DNA of 53,140 bases from an uncultured Pseudomonadota bacterium. Lineage in GTDB: Bacteria > Pseudomonadota > Alphaproteobacteria > RF32 > CAG-239. Location: assembly GCA_949300375.1 (NCBI GenBank), contig CASGEB010000019.1, positions 1-53,140 on the forward strand, written 5' to 3'. Under the pieces are notes generated by a model. That model was not told where the DNA came from and did no database searches. It saw only the letters and a program-made list of their open reading frames with translations. Shown one piece after another: positions 15,700 to 24,833 of this stretch; position 1 is the first letter of the stretch, and the number at the start of each line of letters is the position of its first letter. The position numbers and the translations under genes were made by a program.

Positions 15700-17619
15700 A
15701 TGATGTCGGCAAAACAAACAACTAAAGTTATTTCTGATATTTTCAACAACGCTTCAGGCGGGGTTGCCGTTTTATATAGCGGAACAACCGGCATCGGCAA
15801 GTCTTATGACTGGTTTCATTTTATTTCTCCGGCTCTTGCAGCAGACAAAAAATATTATGTTTCTTTATCCGGCATTACCAATACGGTCGGAATCAAAAAT
15901 GCATTACTCGCTGATTATTTTCGGCAAAACACACATCCGGTTGTCCGGGCATTATTGTTTTTGATATTTTTTGCCGCATCTTTAGCAATCATTTTTCCGC
16001 GACAGGAAAAGATTTTTAACCTGACAACATCAGAAATATATAATTTTATCAGCAATTTTTTTATTCTCGGCGCGCTGATTCTCGGGCTTTCTCTGGCAGC
16101 CTGGAAAATTTTTTCATTTTTTGCCTCCTTTATTTATAAATACAGCGGACGGCGGTCTCAAGACATTCTGCTAAAGTCAGTTATCTCATCAGCATCCGTT
16201 ATCTGTTTTGACGATTTTGAACAACTTTCCGAATCCAAAGCCCGTGAAGAGGCTTTGGCTTATTTTTTTGAACTGTCCAAAGGTTACGGCATAAAAATTT
16301 TAGTTATTTCCGGCAGTCCGGCAATTTCAAAGTCTCAAGAAAAATCTGACAGCCTCTTCAAGCAAGGTAAAATTTTTGATTACTGTTTTCAAAAAACGGA
16401 AGGGTATGATTTTGTCAGCGAGATAAAAAGAAAGCTGAAAGATTATCCCGAAGCTAAAGAAATTTTTCTGAGATTTTATACCGCTTTTGCCGATGTTCCC
16501 TGCTTTTTTGCCCTTGCACAAAATTTTAAAATCTGCAAAAAAGCCGCGCGCAACGTTAAACGTTTTTGCAGAGAAATCAATAAATTCGGACAACGTCCCG
16601 ATGACTATTGCATGGCCATCCGTTATGTCATAAGGATTAGTTTTTTTAATGAACTCGGCAACAGCGCTCTGATTGACAACAGCCGTTATTATAAAATCGA
16701 CCGAAACAATCCGTCCGGATTGTCCCCCGAAGATTTTATCGAAATGCTGGCTTTTGACGACAACAGGCATCATCTTGCTTACTTTCCCGAGTTGGAAAAA
16801 TTTATTTTAAGAAAACATTTTGACCGCGAAAGACTAAGAAACGAGCTTTATCCGGAAGAGCAGGAAGACCTGACTGATTTTGAAGAAACAATTTTTTCCT
16901 TTAACGGCAAAGAAATTTGCAACGGTCAAAAAAGCAAAATTGAAAAACGCCTGCTTATGGCTGAAGATATGCTCAAAAACAAGGACGGAAATTTGTTTTC
17001 CCGGCCGTCCAACTTTGTACAGGCATTCAGCCGTTACAGTTATGCCGTTTTTCTTTTGTATCCGGAAAACATTAAGCAAAAGCTTGATATTTTTCTTAAC
17101 CGGACAATAAAAGAATTTGACAAGTTTTCCAACAGCGCAATAGAGAGCCTGGCCGCGGAAATCTGGAACAGAGAGGCTGTCGGGACTTATTTTGCCAATG
17201 CGGAACATTGGAATATTTTGAAAAAGTACGGCAAACGCATCAAAAAAACCTTGGTCGGCATTCTTTATCTGAAAGCTTTTTTTAATCCGGAAAAACTTTG
17301 CAGCGACATGGAATCAAATTTTCCGGCAGCTGTTGCACAACTCTGGGGGTTGTCGCAAAAAATGCTTTTGCAAGAAAGTTTGGACAGGCTTTTTGAAGAA
17401 GACCCCGACCTTTATATTGACCTTGTCCGAGCCATAGAAGATTTCTTGCGGGAAAACGGGCAAAAACTATTTTGCCGGGAAATTAATCTGACGCCGCTGG
17501 TTACAAATTCATTGAACGGCAGCCTTGATTTTGTATTAAAAAATGCGCCATTTGTTTCATCTAACAGCATGAAACATTTATATGAGCTTAAAGACAATCT
17601 GGGAAAAATCCCGGGTTAA
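15700..17619 (+). CDS. KAP-type membrane P-loop NTPase (possible phage defence)
   Basis: A 639-residue protein. The P-loop motif SGTTGIGKS (27-35) lies near the N terminus. Two hydrophobic segments (about 82-100 and 117-145) interrupt the NTPase domain before Walker B VICFDDFEQL (D171, D172). A sensor-like ILVISGSP follows. Membrane helices inserted between Walker A and Walker B are the hallmark of KAP NTPases (Kidins220 and the phage-exclusion protein PifA). The 400-residue C-terminal part is helical and unrecognised. ATG 15700 is chosen over GTG 15694; the ribosome site is weak for all three candidate starts. It sits between tRNA-Thr and murD with no partner gene, and its stop codon overlaps that of murD. 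The defence role is an inference from family and context. Confidence 0.7.
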   Translation: MMSAKQTTKVISDIFNNASGGVAVLYSGTTGIGKSYDWFHFISPALAADKKYYVSLSGITNTVGIKNALLADYFRQNTHPVVRALLFLIFFAASLAIIFPRQEKIFNLTTSEIYNFISNFFILGALILGLSLAAWKIFSFFASFIYKYSGRRSQDILLKSVISSASVICFDDFEQLSESKAREEALAYFFELSKGYGIKILVISGSPAISKSQEKSDSLFKQGKIFDYCFQKTEGYDFVSEIKRKLKDYPEAKEIFLRFYTAFADVPCFFALAQNFKICKKAARNVKRFCREINKFGQRPDDYCMAIRYVIRISFFNELGNSALIDNSRYYKIDRNNPSGLSPEDFIEMLAFDDNRHHLAYFPELEKFILRKHFDRERLRNELYPEEQEDLTDFEETIFSFNGKEICNGQKSKIEKRLLMAEDMLKNKDGNLFSRPSNFVQAFSRYSYAVFLLYPENIKQKLDIFLNRTIKEFDKFSNSAIESLAAEIWNREAVGTYFANAEHWNILKKYGKRIKKTLVGILYLKAFFNPEKLCSDMESNFPAAVAQLWGLSQKMLLQESLDRLFEEDPDLYIDLVRAIEDFLRENGQKLFCREINLTPLVTNSLNGSLDFVLKNAPFVSSNSMKHLYELKDNLGKIPG

Positions 17620-18983
17620 GATTTTTTTATCAGGTTGTTTACAGTATCAATAAAATGCCGGCCGCGTTCCATAAAGTTTTTATAAACGCCAAAACTTGGC
17701 GCCGTCGGAGAAAACAGCACTATTCCCCCTTTGCCGGCCGTTAAAGTTTTATAGGCTTCAGAAACGGCTTCTTCCAGGGTTTGCGGCTGCAACAAAACAA
17801 AATCCGGACGGGTAACGTATTTTCTAATCGCTTCAGCCAGATAAGGGCCGCTTTGATATAAGGCGCAGACCATTTTGACTTTTGAATTTTCCTGCACATA
17901 GCGGGCATAATCGTCATAATTTTGTTCCAGATACTGCCCTCCGGAAATCAGCGCCAAATCTTCGTCAAAGCTTTTCATTCCGCCGATGGCCGCTTCCGGC
18001 GCCGTCGAGATACTGTCATTAATAAACAACACGCCATTGTGTGTTGCAACTTTTTGCAGACGGTGTTCCAGCGGCTCAAAACTTTTCAAAGTTTCAACCG
18101 CGGCATAAATATCCAGACCAAGCTCATTGAGGATTGAAAAAACGCCGGCGAGATTATCAAGATTGTGATTGCCGCTGATTTTGAGTTCATTAATATTGAG
18201 CAGCAATTTGTCCTGCCAATAAAGCTCCCTGCCCTCGGCGTGAAAATTTTGCAGCTGGTTATAAAATTTTTTATTTTTACCGGTATAAGGCGCACAATAT
18301 TCTTTCAGCTGCTCATTACGGTCGTTTACAAAAAACGAATCTCCTTCCCGCTGATTGGCAATCAGATGAATTTTGTCCCGGCAGTAGTTCTCGTGTCCGT
18401 GATGCCAATCGCTATGGACATAGTACAAGTTTGTAAACATGGCCAGATGCGGCGAATTGTGCAAATCGGCGGCCTGATAACTTGAAAATTCGCAAACGGC
18501 ATAATCATATTTTTCGTCAATCAATTCAATCATCGGCTTGCCGATATTGCCGCCCAGTCCGACATTCAGCCCCTGTGCTTTCATCATATGGTACATGGCC
18601 GAAACGCTGGTGCTTTTTCCTTTGGAGCCGCTGACACCGATGATTGTGCATTGCGGCTGGTTCATACGGACTTCATCCAAAAAAATGTCCGAAGAAGATG
18701 TTATTTCTATCCCGTCAGATTTGGCTTGCACCAGTTCATCGCGATACATACTGACGCCGGGAGATTTGATAATTACATCCGTCTTGAGCAAAATATCCTT
18801 TAACTCATCCCCGACAAAAATTTTCAGTTCCTTATATTTTTCGGGAAGGTCAAAAGCTTTGTCTCCGTAAACAAAAATTTGTTTGGCAATATTATGCTTG
18901 CGCAAATATTCCAGAACGGATGTTCCTTCTGTTCCCAGTCCCCAGAGCAGGATATTTTTATTTTGAAGATTTTTCAGCAGCAT
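17616..18983 (-). CDS. murD: UDP-N-acetylmuramoyl-L-alanine:glutamate ligase MurD
   Basis: Cytosolic Mur ligase adding glutamate to UDP-MurNAc-L-Ala in peptidoglycan synthesis. 455 residues. The N-terminal Rossmann part (ILLWGLGTEG) is followed by SPGV (74-77), the ATP loop GVSGSKGKST (116-125), and the central and C-terminal domains (EPLEHRLQKV..FINDSISTAPEA, FSPTAPSFG). ATG 18983 is chosen because AAAGGA precedes it and the protein start aligns with MurD. The longer frame to 19064 only reads into the upstream gene. It overlaps the MscS gene by 26 bases. The 'SDWHHGHENY' segment resembles MurD and also MurD2-type enzymes that use L-glutamate, so the stereospecificity is uncertain. Confidence 0.88.
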   Translation of the reverse strand: MLLKNLQNKNILLWGLGTEGTSVLEYLRKHNIAKQIFVYGDKAFDLPEKYKELKIFVGDELKDILLKTDVIIKSPGVSMYRDELVQAKSDGIEITSSSDIFLDEVRMNQPQCTIIGVSGSKGKSTSVSAMYHMMKAQGLNVGLGGNIGKPMIELIDEKYDYAVCEFSSYQAADLHNSPHLAMFTNLYYVHSDWHHGHENYCRDKIHLIANQREGDSFFVNDRNEQLKEYCAPYTGKNKKFYNQLQNFHAEGRELYWQDKLLLNINELKISGNHNLDNLAGVFSILNELGLDIYAAVETLKSFEPLEHRLQKVATHNGVLFINDSISTAPEAAIGGMKSFDEDLALISGGQYLEQNYDDYARYVQENSKVKMVCALYQSGPYLAEAIRKYVTRPDFVLLQPQTLEEAVSEAYKTLTAGKGGIVLFSPTAPSFGVYKNFMERGRHFIDTVNNLIKKS

Positions 18984-21450
18984 TCGCTTTTCCTTTCTTT
19001 TTGGCAGAGGCGTAAAACTGGCTGTCTGTTTCTTTGGAAACTTCACTACCTTGGTGAACGACAAGCTGGTTGAACGGTATTTCTATTCCTTCTTCGCGGA
19101 AACGGCGGTTTATTTCATAACGCAAATCGCTCGGAACCGTCCATCCCTCCCAAATATCATTGACATAAAACCGCAGTTCGAATTCCAGGCTGCTGGCGCC
19201 GAAATCCTGAAACAAAACATAAGGAGCCGGCTTTTTCAGCACTTTTTTATGATTTTGCGCCGTTTCCATCAAAATAGCTTTTACCTGGTCGGTATCCGAA
19301 CCATAAGCAACGCCGACATTTACCGCATAGCGCGCCCAGTTGTTGCTATGGGTCAGGTTGGTTACAGTTCCGGAAAGCAGCGAGGCGTTCGGAATAATCA
19401 CGCTGGAACGTTTGAACGTTTCAACTTCCGTTGAGCGGATATTAATCTGTTTTACTTTTCCTTCCTCGCCGTTGATTATGACCCAGTCGCCGACTTTTAT
19501 CGGACGTTCAAAAAGCAGAATAATCCCTGATACAAAGTTGTTTACCACATTCTGCAAACCTAAACCGATACCAACTGACAAGGCGCCGGCAACCAGAGCA
19601 AAATTTCTTAAATTGCCGCCCATTATGGCAAAAGACAAAAGGGCTGCTATCGTAAAGCCCAAAAAACCGAATCCGGAGGCCAGAGAATGTTTTAAGCCGT
19701 CTTCAATATCCATTTTGCCCAGAACGTTATTCAGCAGTCTGGCTTTCATTGAGCGGACAGCCGCAATGGAAAAGAAAAAAACAATCAGCCCGATTATAAT
19801 CGCCAGCGGAGATATTTCTATTCCGCCAACGTTAAAACCTGTCATCACTTTGATGGTGGTTTGAATCAGAATATCTGTTGAAACGCCCCAAAGGCTCAAT
19901 AACGCCAATCCGCCGAAAATGATAAAAATCGGGTCAAGAATTAAACCGGACCAAAAATTAATCTTGCGGATTATCTTGCGGCGCATACGAAAAGTATGTA
20001 CCCAGAAACGCCATAACAGCATTCGGTGCAAAGCTTCGTTTACGGCCTTGCGGAAAATAACAATCGCTCCGATAATCAGCACGGAAACGATAAGCTTGTT
20101 AAAGATAAAAGCAGAAAGGTACGGATAGCCGAATACCGAAAGAGAAAATACACCAAAGGCAAATATTGAGGTCAGAAAAGTAATTTTGATTGACCGGCTT
20201 AAAGTCTCGTCTTCGGTTTCATCATAAGAAATATCTTCTTCCCCACTTTCCGCTTTTTCTTCCGGAATATCTTCCCAGACCAAATGCTTGACAATCCAGG
20301 CAATGGAAAAGGCTTTAGCGGCATTGGAGACGGATGTCAGAAAACCTATCAGTTCAAGAGAATAGCCGGCTTTTTCGGCAACATGCTCCAGCCAGGCCGT
20401 TATCCCAATCAGCAAAATGCTGATATATACGGCGTGCGTTACCTTTATGGCCTTATCCGTTGAATAACTTATCAGCCGCCAGCGTTCATTGTAAGGCGCA
20501 AAGATTACCCGCGCAACGGCCTTGCATAAAATCATTATCAAGGTAAAATACAAAAAGCTGTTTATCAGAATGCCGAAAAAACCCACCGTCATGACTTGAG
20601 AATTGATCATCCATAACAACAATCCACCTATCAGAAACGCCGGGATAACGCCGTATCCAACCGCAACGGCTATTGCCGCCGCAACCTTACGCCCGTAAGA
20701 AATATGTTCCAAAGTATTATCATAGCCAAAATGACGCATAATGAAAAAGCGCAGATAAACCCCCAGCCACAAGCATAAAAGAAAGACCACCGTTACCGGC
20801 AGCAGATTGGATTTTACAAAGTCCCGACCTTCGCTATTGAGTTCCTGAAACCAGTCTACCGGCGAGCGGACGGCATCTATTCCGAACTCAACAAACAAGC
20901 GGGCATCATTAAAAAACACTGCCGGATAAACAAGCGGAAGCTGGCGTTCCAAAAGGTTGCCCAACAATTTTTGATTACGGACGTTTACAATCAGGCTGTC
21001 CAGTTCATCAATTTTGGTCAACATCAAATCGATTTCGGCAATTTTGCTTTTCAGCGAGGAGGCCTCTTCGTTAAACTCTTTCCTCTTATTGGCTATCAGC
21101 GGCGGTTCTGAACCGTCTTCCGGCGCTTCGCCGAGGGCATCTATCCGTTTTTGCACAAAATTCAACTCTTTTTCGACTTGTTTTTTGCTGTCGGACAGCT
21201 GCGTTCTGGTTTCGCTTAAAAATTTGACGGTATCGGAAATTTCGCTGACGGTAATTTTATTGCTTTTGAGCGTTTCTTCCGTCCGGGTCAGGGATTTGCT
21301 TACTTCCCGATAATTGACCTCCGGCGATGTGATGGATTCAACAACGCGCGTAACGGCATCAACTTCTGTTTTGGTTTCTTCCGTTTGGGCTGCTGCCGAA
21401 AATGCAAACAGAACGGATATTGCCAGAAAAACGCCCCAAAGCTTTTTCAT
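18958..21450 (-). CDS. Large MscS-family mechanosensitive channel
   Basis: An inner-membrane osmotic safety valve of 830 residues. A signal peptide (MKKLWGVFLAISVLFAFSAAAQ) leads into a periplasmic coiled coil (about 30-165). About ten membrane segments follow, then the MscS core near 620-800: LVAGALSVGIGLGLQNVVNNFVSGIILL pore helix, FERPIKVGDWV, and the beta/alpha C-terminal domain (GVAYGSDTDQVKAIL, PYVLFQDFGASSLEF). Length and layout resemble MscK/MscM-type channels and DUF3772 proteins rather than the small MscS. The 3' end overlaps murD by 26 bases, so the two are probably translationally coupled. Confidence 0.9.
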   Translation of the reverse strand: MKKLWGVFLAISVLFAFSAAAQTEETKTEVDAVTRVVESITSPEVNYREVSKSLTRTEETLKSNKITVSEISDTVKFLSETRTQLSDSKKQVEKELNFVQKRIDALGEAPEDGSEPPLIANKRKEFNEEASSLKSKIAEIDLMLTKIDELDSLIVNVRNQKLLGNLLERQLPLVYPAVFFNDARLFVEFGIDAVRSPVDWFQELNSEGRDFVKSNLLPVTVVFLLCLWLGVYLRFFIMRHFGYDNTLEHISYGRKVAAAIAVAVGYGVIPAFLIGGLLLWMINSQVMTVGFFGILINSFLYFTLIMILCKAVARVIFAPYNERWRLISYSTDKAIKVTHAVYISILLIGITAWLEHVAEKAGYSLELIGFLTSVSNAAKAFSIAWIVKHLVWEDIPEEKAESGEEDISYDETEDETLSRSIKITFLTSIFAFGVFSLSVFGYPYLSAFIFNKLIVSVLIIGAIVIFRKAVNEALHRMLLWRFWVHTFRMRRKIIRKINFWSGLILDPIFIIFGGLALLSLWGVSTDILIQTTIKVMTGFNVGGIEISPLAIIIGLIVFFFSIAAVRSMKARLLNNVLGKMDIEDGLKHSLASGFGFLGFTIAALLSFAIMGGNLRNFALVAGALSVGIGLGLQNVVNNFVSGIILLFERPIKVGDWVIINGEEGKVKQINIRSTEVETFKRSSVIIPNASLLSGTVTNLTHSNNWARYAVNVGVAYGSDTDQVKAILMETAQNHKKVLKKPAPYVLFQDFGASSLEFELRFYVNDIWEGWTVPSDLRYEINRRFREEGIEIPFNQLVVHQGSEVSKETDSQFYASAKKKGKANAAEKSSK

Positions 21451-21471
21451 ACCCGAATGTCCTTTCTTTTA

Positions 21472-22485
21472 CTAATGTTTTACCACCGCCAGCATCAGTT
21501 TCATAACCTCAAAGGCATTTTTGGCAATGCCGGCGCGCAGATTGTCGGCAACACACCAAAAACTAAAGCCGTTGTCAACCGAAACATCCTGGCGCAGGCG
21601 GCTGACATAAATCTCACTCTCGCCCTGAACATCGTTAATCGTTACATAGCCGCCGTCAACGTTCTTGTCAAAAACAACAACGCCTTTGGTTGCTTTCATC
21701 AGTTTTCTGACTTCATCGACATCGACTTCCGAGGCGCACTCAACGTTTACATATTGCGCTGAACCGATAAAAGCCGGAATAACCGCGCAATTGGCATGGA
21801 TTTTGATATCTCCGCCCCATATCTTCTTGGTTTGCGCGTTCATTGCCCATTCGCAGGCCGTTTCATCGCCGATAAATTCTTCTACCTGAGGAATGACGTT
21901 AAAAGCAATCTGTTTGTGAAAAACTTTTTGGTCATCGGCAAGCGTATCGTTCATAAAAATTTTGCGGGTTTGGTTGAAAAGCTCATCCATTGCGTCTTTG
22001 CCGTAAATAGACGTGGAAGAATAAGTAGATGCGATAATCCGTTTTATTGAATAATTTTTGTGAACTTCCGACAAAGGCAAAAGCATCTGAGCAACCGGCG
22101 CCGACGGAATCGCCACCAAACCGCGCGCCGCTTCCGTGACTTTTTCATCATTTACGCCGGCAATAACCAGCGGAACATCCGCTTCGGAAAAAAACGCATC
22201 CGAGCAGTCAACGACTTTTACCCCCCTGTTCAGAGCTTTTTGGACAAAGCGTTTTGACACGGCAGACGGGGTAGCGAATATGGCAATGTCAATGTCTTTA
22301 AAATCGTAATCGTCAAGGTTAAAGACATCCAATTCATCATCTTCGCCATAAGAAACCATTGTTCCGAGCGGCGCTTTAGAATCGAGAGCAACAACATCGG
22401 CGGCCGGAATGCCGTCTTCTTCCAAAAAACTTAAGACCTCGCGTCCCAGGCTGTCCTGGACTCCGGCAACAGCAATCTTTGTCAT
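21472..22485 (-). CDS. Catalytically dead aspartate-semialdehyde dehydrogenase homologue (USG-1-like)
   Basis: A 337-residue protein of the Asd fold. Conserved Asd landmarks are visible: the Rossmann start (KIAVAGVQDSLG), DCSDAFF, GKDAMDELFNQT, QIAFNVIPQVEEF, QTKKIWGG and the FWCVADNLRAG end. The active site is lost. The region of the catalytic cysteine (normally NPNCST) reads IPSAPV at 126-131, with Ala129 at the cysteine position. The later arginine/histidine region (TCVRVP..GHSE) reads NCAVIP..GSAQ. The same pattern (VPDSLTSQ) occurs in E. coli USG-1, a non-catalytic Asd paralogue. A true asd elsewhere is therefore expected. It lies between mscS and ftsI. Confidence 0.8.
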   Translation of the reverse strand: MTKIAVAGVQDSLGREVLSFLEEDGIPAADVVALDSKAPLGTMVSYGEDDELDVFNLDDYDFKDIDIAIFATPSAVSKRFVQKALNRGVKVVDCSDAFFSEADVPLVIAGVNDEKVTEAARGLVAIPSAPVAQMLLPLSEVHKNYSIKRIIASTYSSTSIYGKDAMDELFNQTRKIFMNDTLADDQKVFHKQIAFNVIPQVEEFIGDETACEWAMNAQTKKIWGGDIKIHANCAVIPAFIGSAQYVNVECASEVDVDEVRKLMKATKGVVVFDKNVDGGYVTINDVQGESEIYVSRLRQDVSVDNGFSFWCVADNLRAGIAKNAFEVMKLMLAVVKH

Positions 22486-22641
22486 TTTTTATCCTTTCTT
22501 TTTGGCCATAATTTACATCAAAATTCTTTATAAATCTCTAACACTTGTACTGCAGAGACAGGAAATGTCAATGTTACATTTTCGGATTTTTTGTTTTGAT
22601 ACTTTTGTTGTCAAAAAATTTTTACAGGACGCAATACGATA

Positions 22642-24393
22642 TTATCCGGAATAAGAGGCTTCGATAATCCGGCTGTTGCGCAGTTCATCAAGGTCATAAT
22701 TGGCCTTAATATTAAGCTGCGGCGCAATGGCCTCAATAATTTTGCCGGCAGTCGGCACGGTATTCCAGCCGGAGGTTACAAATCCCCAGCTTTCCGGCGT
22801 GGCTTTCGGCTCGTCCATCATTACCAACAAAGCATATTTGGGGTTGGATATCGGAAAAGCGGCAACAAACGTCGTCCGGACTTTTTTGTCGACATATTTT
22901 CCCTTTTCCGAGAGCTTGTTGGCCGTTCCGGTTTTGCCGGCGACTTCATAACCTTTGACATTCGCCCTTTTGCCGGATCCTTCAACAACAACCAGACGCA
23001 AAAGCTCCCGCATCGACTTGGAGGTCTGATAAGAGATAACGCGTTTGCCGGGATTCTTATGGTCTTGTTTTAACAAGGTTGGCGCATGATAAATTCCGCC
23101 GTTTACCATGGCGGAAAATCCGGTAATCACATGCAGAGGCGTTACGGCCAAGCCATAACCAAACGCGACCGTGGCGATTGTTCCTTCATCCCAGCGCCGC
23201 GGCACCAGCGGTTTTCCTCTCTCGGGGACTTCTATCGGCAGTTCATCCAGAAAACCGATTTTTTTCATAAAGTCCATTTGTTTTTCTTTGCCGCCGGCAG
23301 CAAAAGCCATTCTTGCCGAACCGATATTGGAAGAATAGATCAAAACTTCCGGAACGGAAAGCCAGCGGTTTTCTCCGCGGTAGTCTTTGATGACGTTATA
23401 ACGCAGCTTGAGCGGCTGAGTGGCATCAAATTTATCCGAAACCTTGACCTTGCCGCTGTCCAAAGACATTGCCGTATTAAAAACTTTCAGCACAGAACCC
23501 GGTTCATAAACGCCTTTGGTGGCCATATTGAACATCTGCTGCGGTTTTAACCGGCTTGTATCATTCGGATCAAAGTCGGGCAGCGAAATCATTGATAAGA
23601 TTTCCGCCGTATTGACATCCATCAAAATTGCGGTTGCACCCAGAGCATTATATTTTTCAACCGCAGCTTTCAGGTGCTCGCGAATCGTGTCCTGGATGCC
23701 GGCATCAATCGTCATCTGCAGCGGAATATCCGATTCGGTTAAACGGGAGTTTAACTTCTTTTCCACGCCGGATATGCCGAGATTATCAATATTGGTATTG
23801 CCCAGAATATGCGCAAACAACCCTTTGTGCGGATAGACGCGTTTTTCTCCGCTTTCAAATTCCAGACCCGGAATACCCAGGGCATTAATCTGATATTGCT
23901 GCGACGGCGTCAGGTTGCGTTTGATATAAACAAAACTGCCTCTGCGGGTCAATTTTTGCAAAATGTCCTCATACCGCAGCTCCGGCAGAATCCGGTTGAG
24001 TTTGACGGCGGCGCTTTTGGCATTTAAAATCTTTTTGGGATTGGCAAACAAATTAACCGTCGGCAGAGAAGTGGCGATAATAATTCCGTTGCGATCCAAA
24101 ATATCGGCACGTTTTATCGGGTTGGGCATATAGGCGTGAAGATACGGATTGTCTTCCACAGCAAAAGTTTTTTCGGCTTCTCCGCTAATGCAAACGGTAA
24201 ACAGGCGGACGGCGATTACGATATATACAAAGGCAAAAACGGCAATGGCCAGAAGCATACGGGCTTTGCAGGTAGAGAGCGAATCTTTTTCGCAAGAAAG
24301 TATGTTAAAAGCCATACTCTTGTTGATTTTGATTTCCTGTCCCGGAAGGTAAAAATTTCCCCGCCGGCTCCTGGATAAATATTTTCCCCACAT
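22642..24393 (-). CDS. ftsI: Penicillin-binding protein 3 (FtsI), septal transpeptidase
   Basis: A bitopic inner-membrane enzyme that cross-links septal peptidoglycan. 583 residues: short cytoplasmic tail, one membrane helix (MLLAIAVFAFVYIVIAVRLF, about 46-65), pedestal domain starting NPIKRADILDRNG, then the transpeptidase domain with EPGSVLK (S300, K303), SSN in YSSNIGS and KTG in AGKTGTAN. GGAG touches the ATG; an alternative ATG at 24315 has no better site. It follows ftsL by 20 bases in the mraZ-rsmH-ftsL-ftsI order. The usual next genes (murE, murF, mraY) are absent; the cluster stops here. Confidence 0.95.
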   Translation of the reverse strand: MWGKYLSRSRRGNFYLPGQEIKINKSMAFNILSCEKDSLSTCKARMLLAIAVFAFVYIVIAVRLFTVCISGEAEKTFAVEDNPYLHAYMPNPIKRADILDRNGIIIATSLPTVNLFANPKKILNAKSAAVKLNRILPELRYEDILQKLTRRGSFVYIKRNLTPSQQYQINALGIPGLEFESGEKRVYPHKGLFAHILGNTNIDNLGISGVEKKLNSRLTESDIPLQMTIDAGIQDTIREHLKAAVEKYNALGATAILMDVNTAEILSMISLPDFDPNDTSRLKPQQMFNMATKGVYEPGSVLKVFNTAMSLDSGKVKVSDKFDATQPLKLRYNVIKDYRGENRWLSVPEVLIYSSNIGSARMAFAAGGKEKQMDFMKKIGFLDELPIEVPERGKPLVPRRWDEGTIATVAFGYGLAVTPLHVITGFSAMVNGGIYHAPTLLKQDHKNPGKRVISYQTSKSMRELLRLVVVEGSGKRANVKGYEVAGKTGTANKLSEKGKYVDKKVRTTFVAAFPISNPKYALLVMMDEPKATPESWGFVTSGWNTVPTAGKIIEAIAPQLNIKANYDLDELRNSRIIEASYSG

Positions 24394-24413
24394 CTCCGTT
24401 GCTTCTGCGCTGC

Positions 24414-24800
24414 TTACTGTTCAAATTTCGCCAGTCTTTTCAATTCTTTGTTGCGGGCGGCGTAAGTCGAAATATTGCGTTGTGCAAGCATCCGCTTGTC
24501 AGCTTCTCCCCCCTCATAATCGAATGGTACCTGAGAATAGTTAATAATTTGTTCAGCACGAACCGGATTTAACGAAATATGTTTTTCAGCAAGCTGACGC
24601 AGACGCTTTGGAGAGTTGAGATGGCTCCATTCTGCTTTGAGAATATGAATAGTCTTAATATCCTCCTGAATATTTTTGTTGATGCCGATCAGCTGGTCTT
24701 CGAGATCCTGAACCTGATTCTTCATCACCAATATGCCTGAACCAAGCAGGAAGGTAAGAGTTACCCAAAGTGCAAAGGTTGCAGATCTTGTGCTATTCAT
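24414..24800 (-). CDS. ftsL: Cell division protein FtsL
   Basis: A small bitopic divisome protein of 128 residues that pairs with FtsB through coiled coils. One membrane helix near the N terminus (ATFALWVTLTFLLGSGILVM) is followed by a heptad-rich segment (VQDLEDQLIGINKNIQEDI) and the typical 'LKAEWSHLNSPKRLRQLAEKHISLNP' stretch. Position between rsmH and ftsI supports the call. The C-terminal 30 residues are basic and variable. Confidence 0.92.
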   Translation of the reverse strand: MNSTRSATFALWVTLTFLLGSGILVMKNQVQDLEDQLIGINKNIQEDIKTIHILKAEWSHLNSPKRLRQLAEKHISLNPVRAEQIINYSQVPFDYEGGEADKRMLAQRNISTYAARNKELKRLAKFEQ

Positions 24801-24833
24801 GTCGCTTTTTCCTTTCTGGGTTATGCGTTTTTA

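Noticed and set aside
15450-15800. 116-residue minus-strand open frame
   Set aside because: Antisense to the KAP gene start and the gene remnant; composition not protein-like.
18984-19064. Extended N terminus for MurD
   Set aside because: These codons are the mscS 3' end in another frame; MurD homology starts at 18983.
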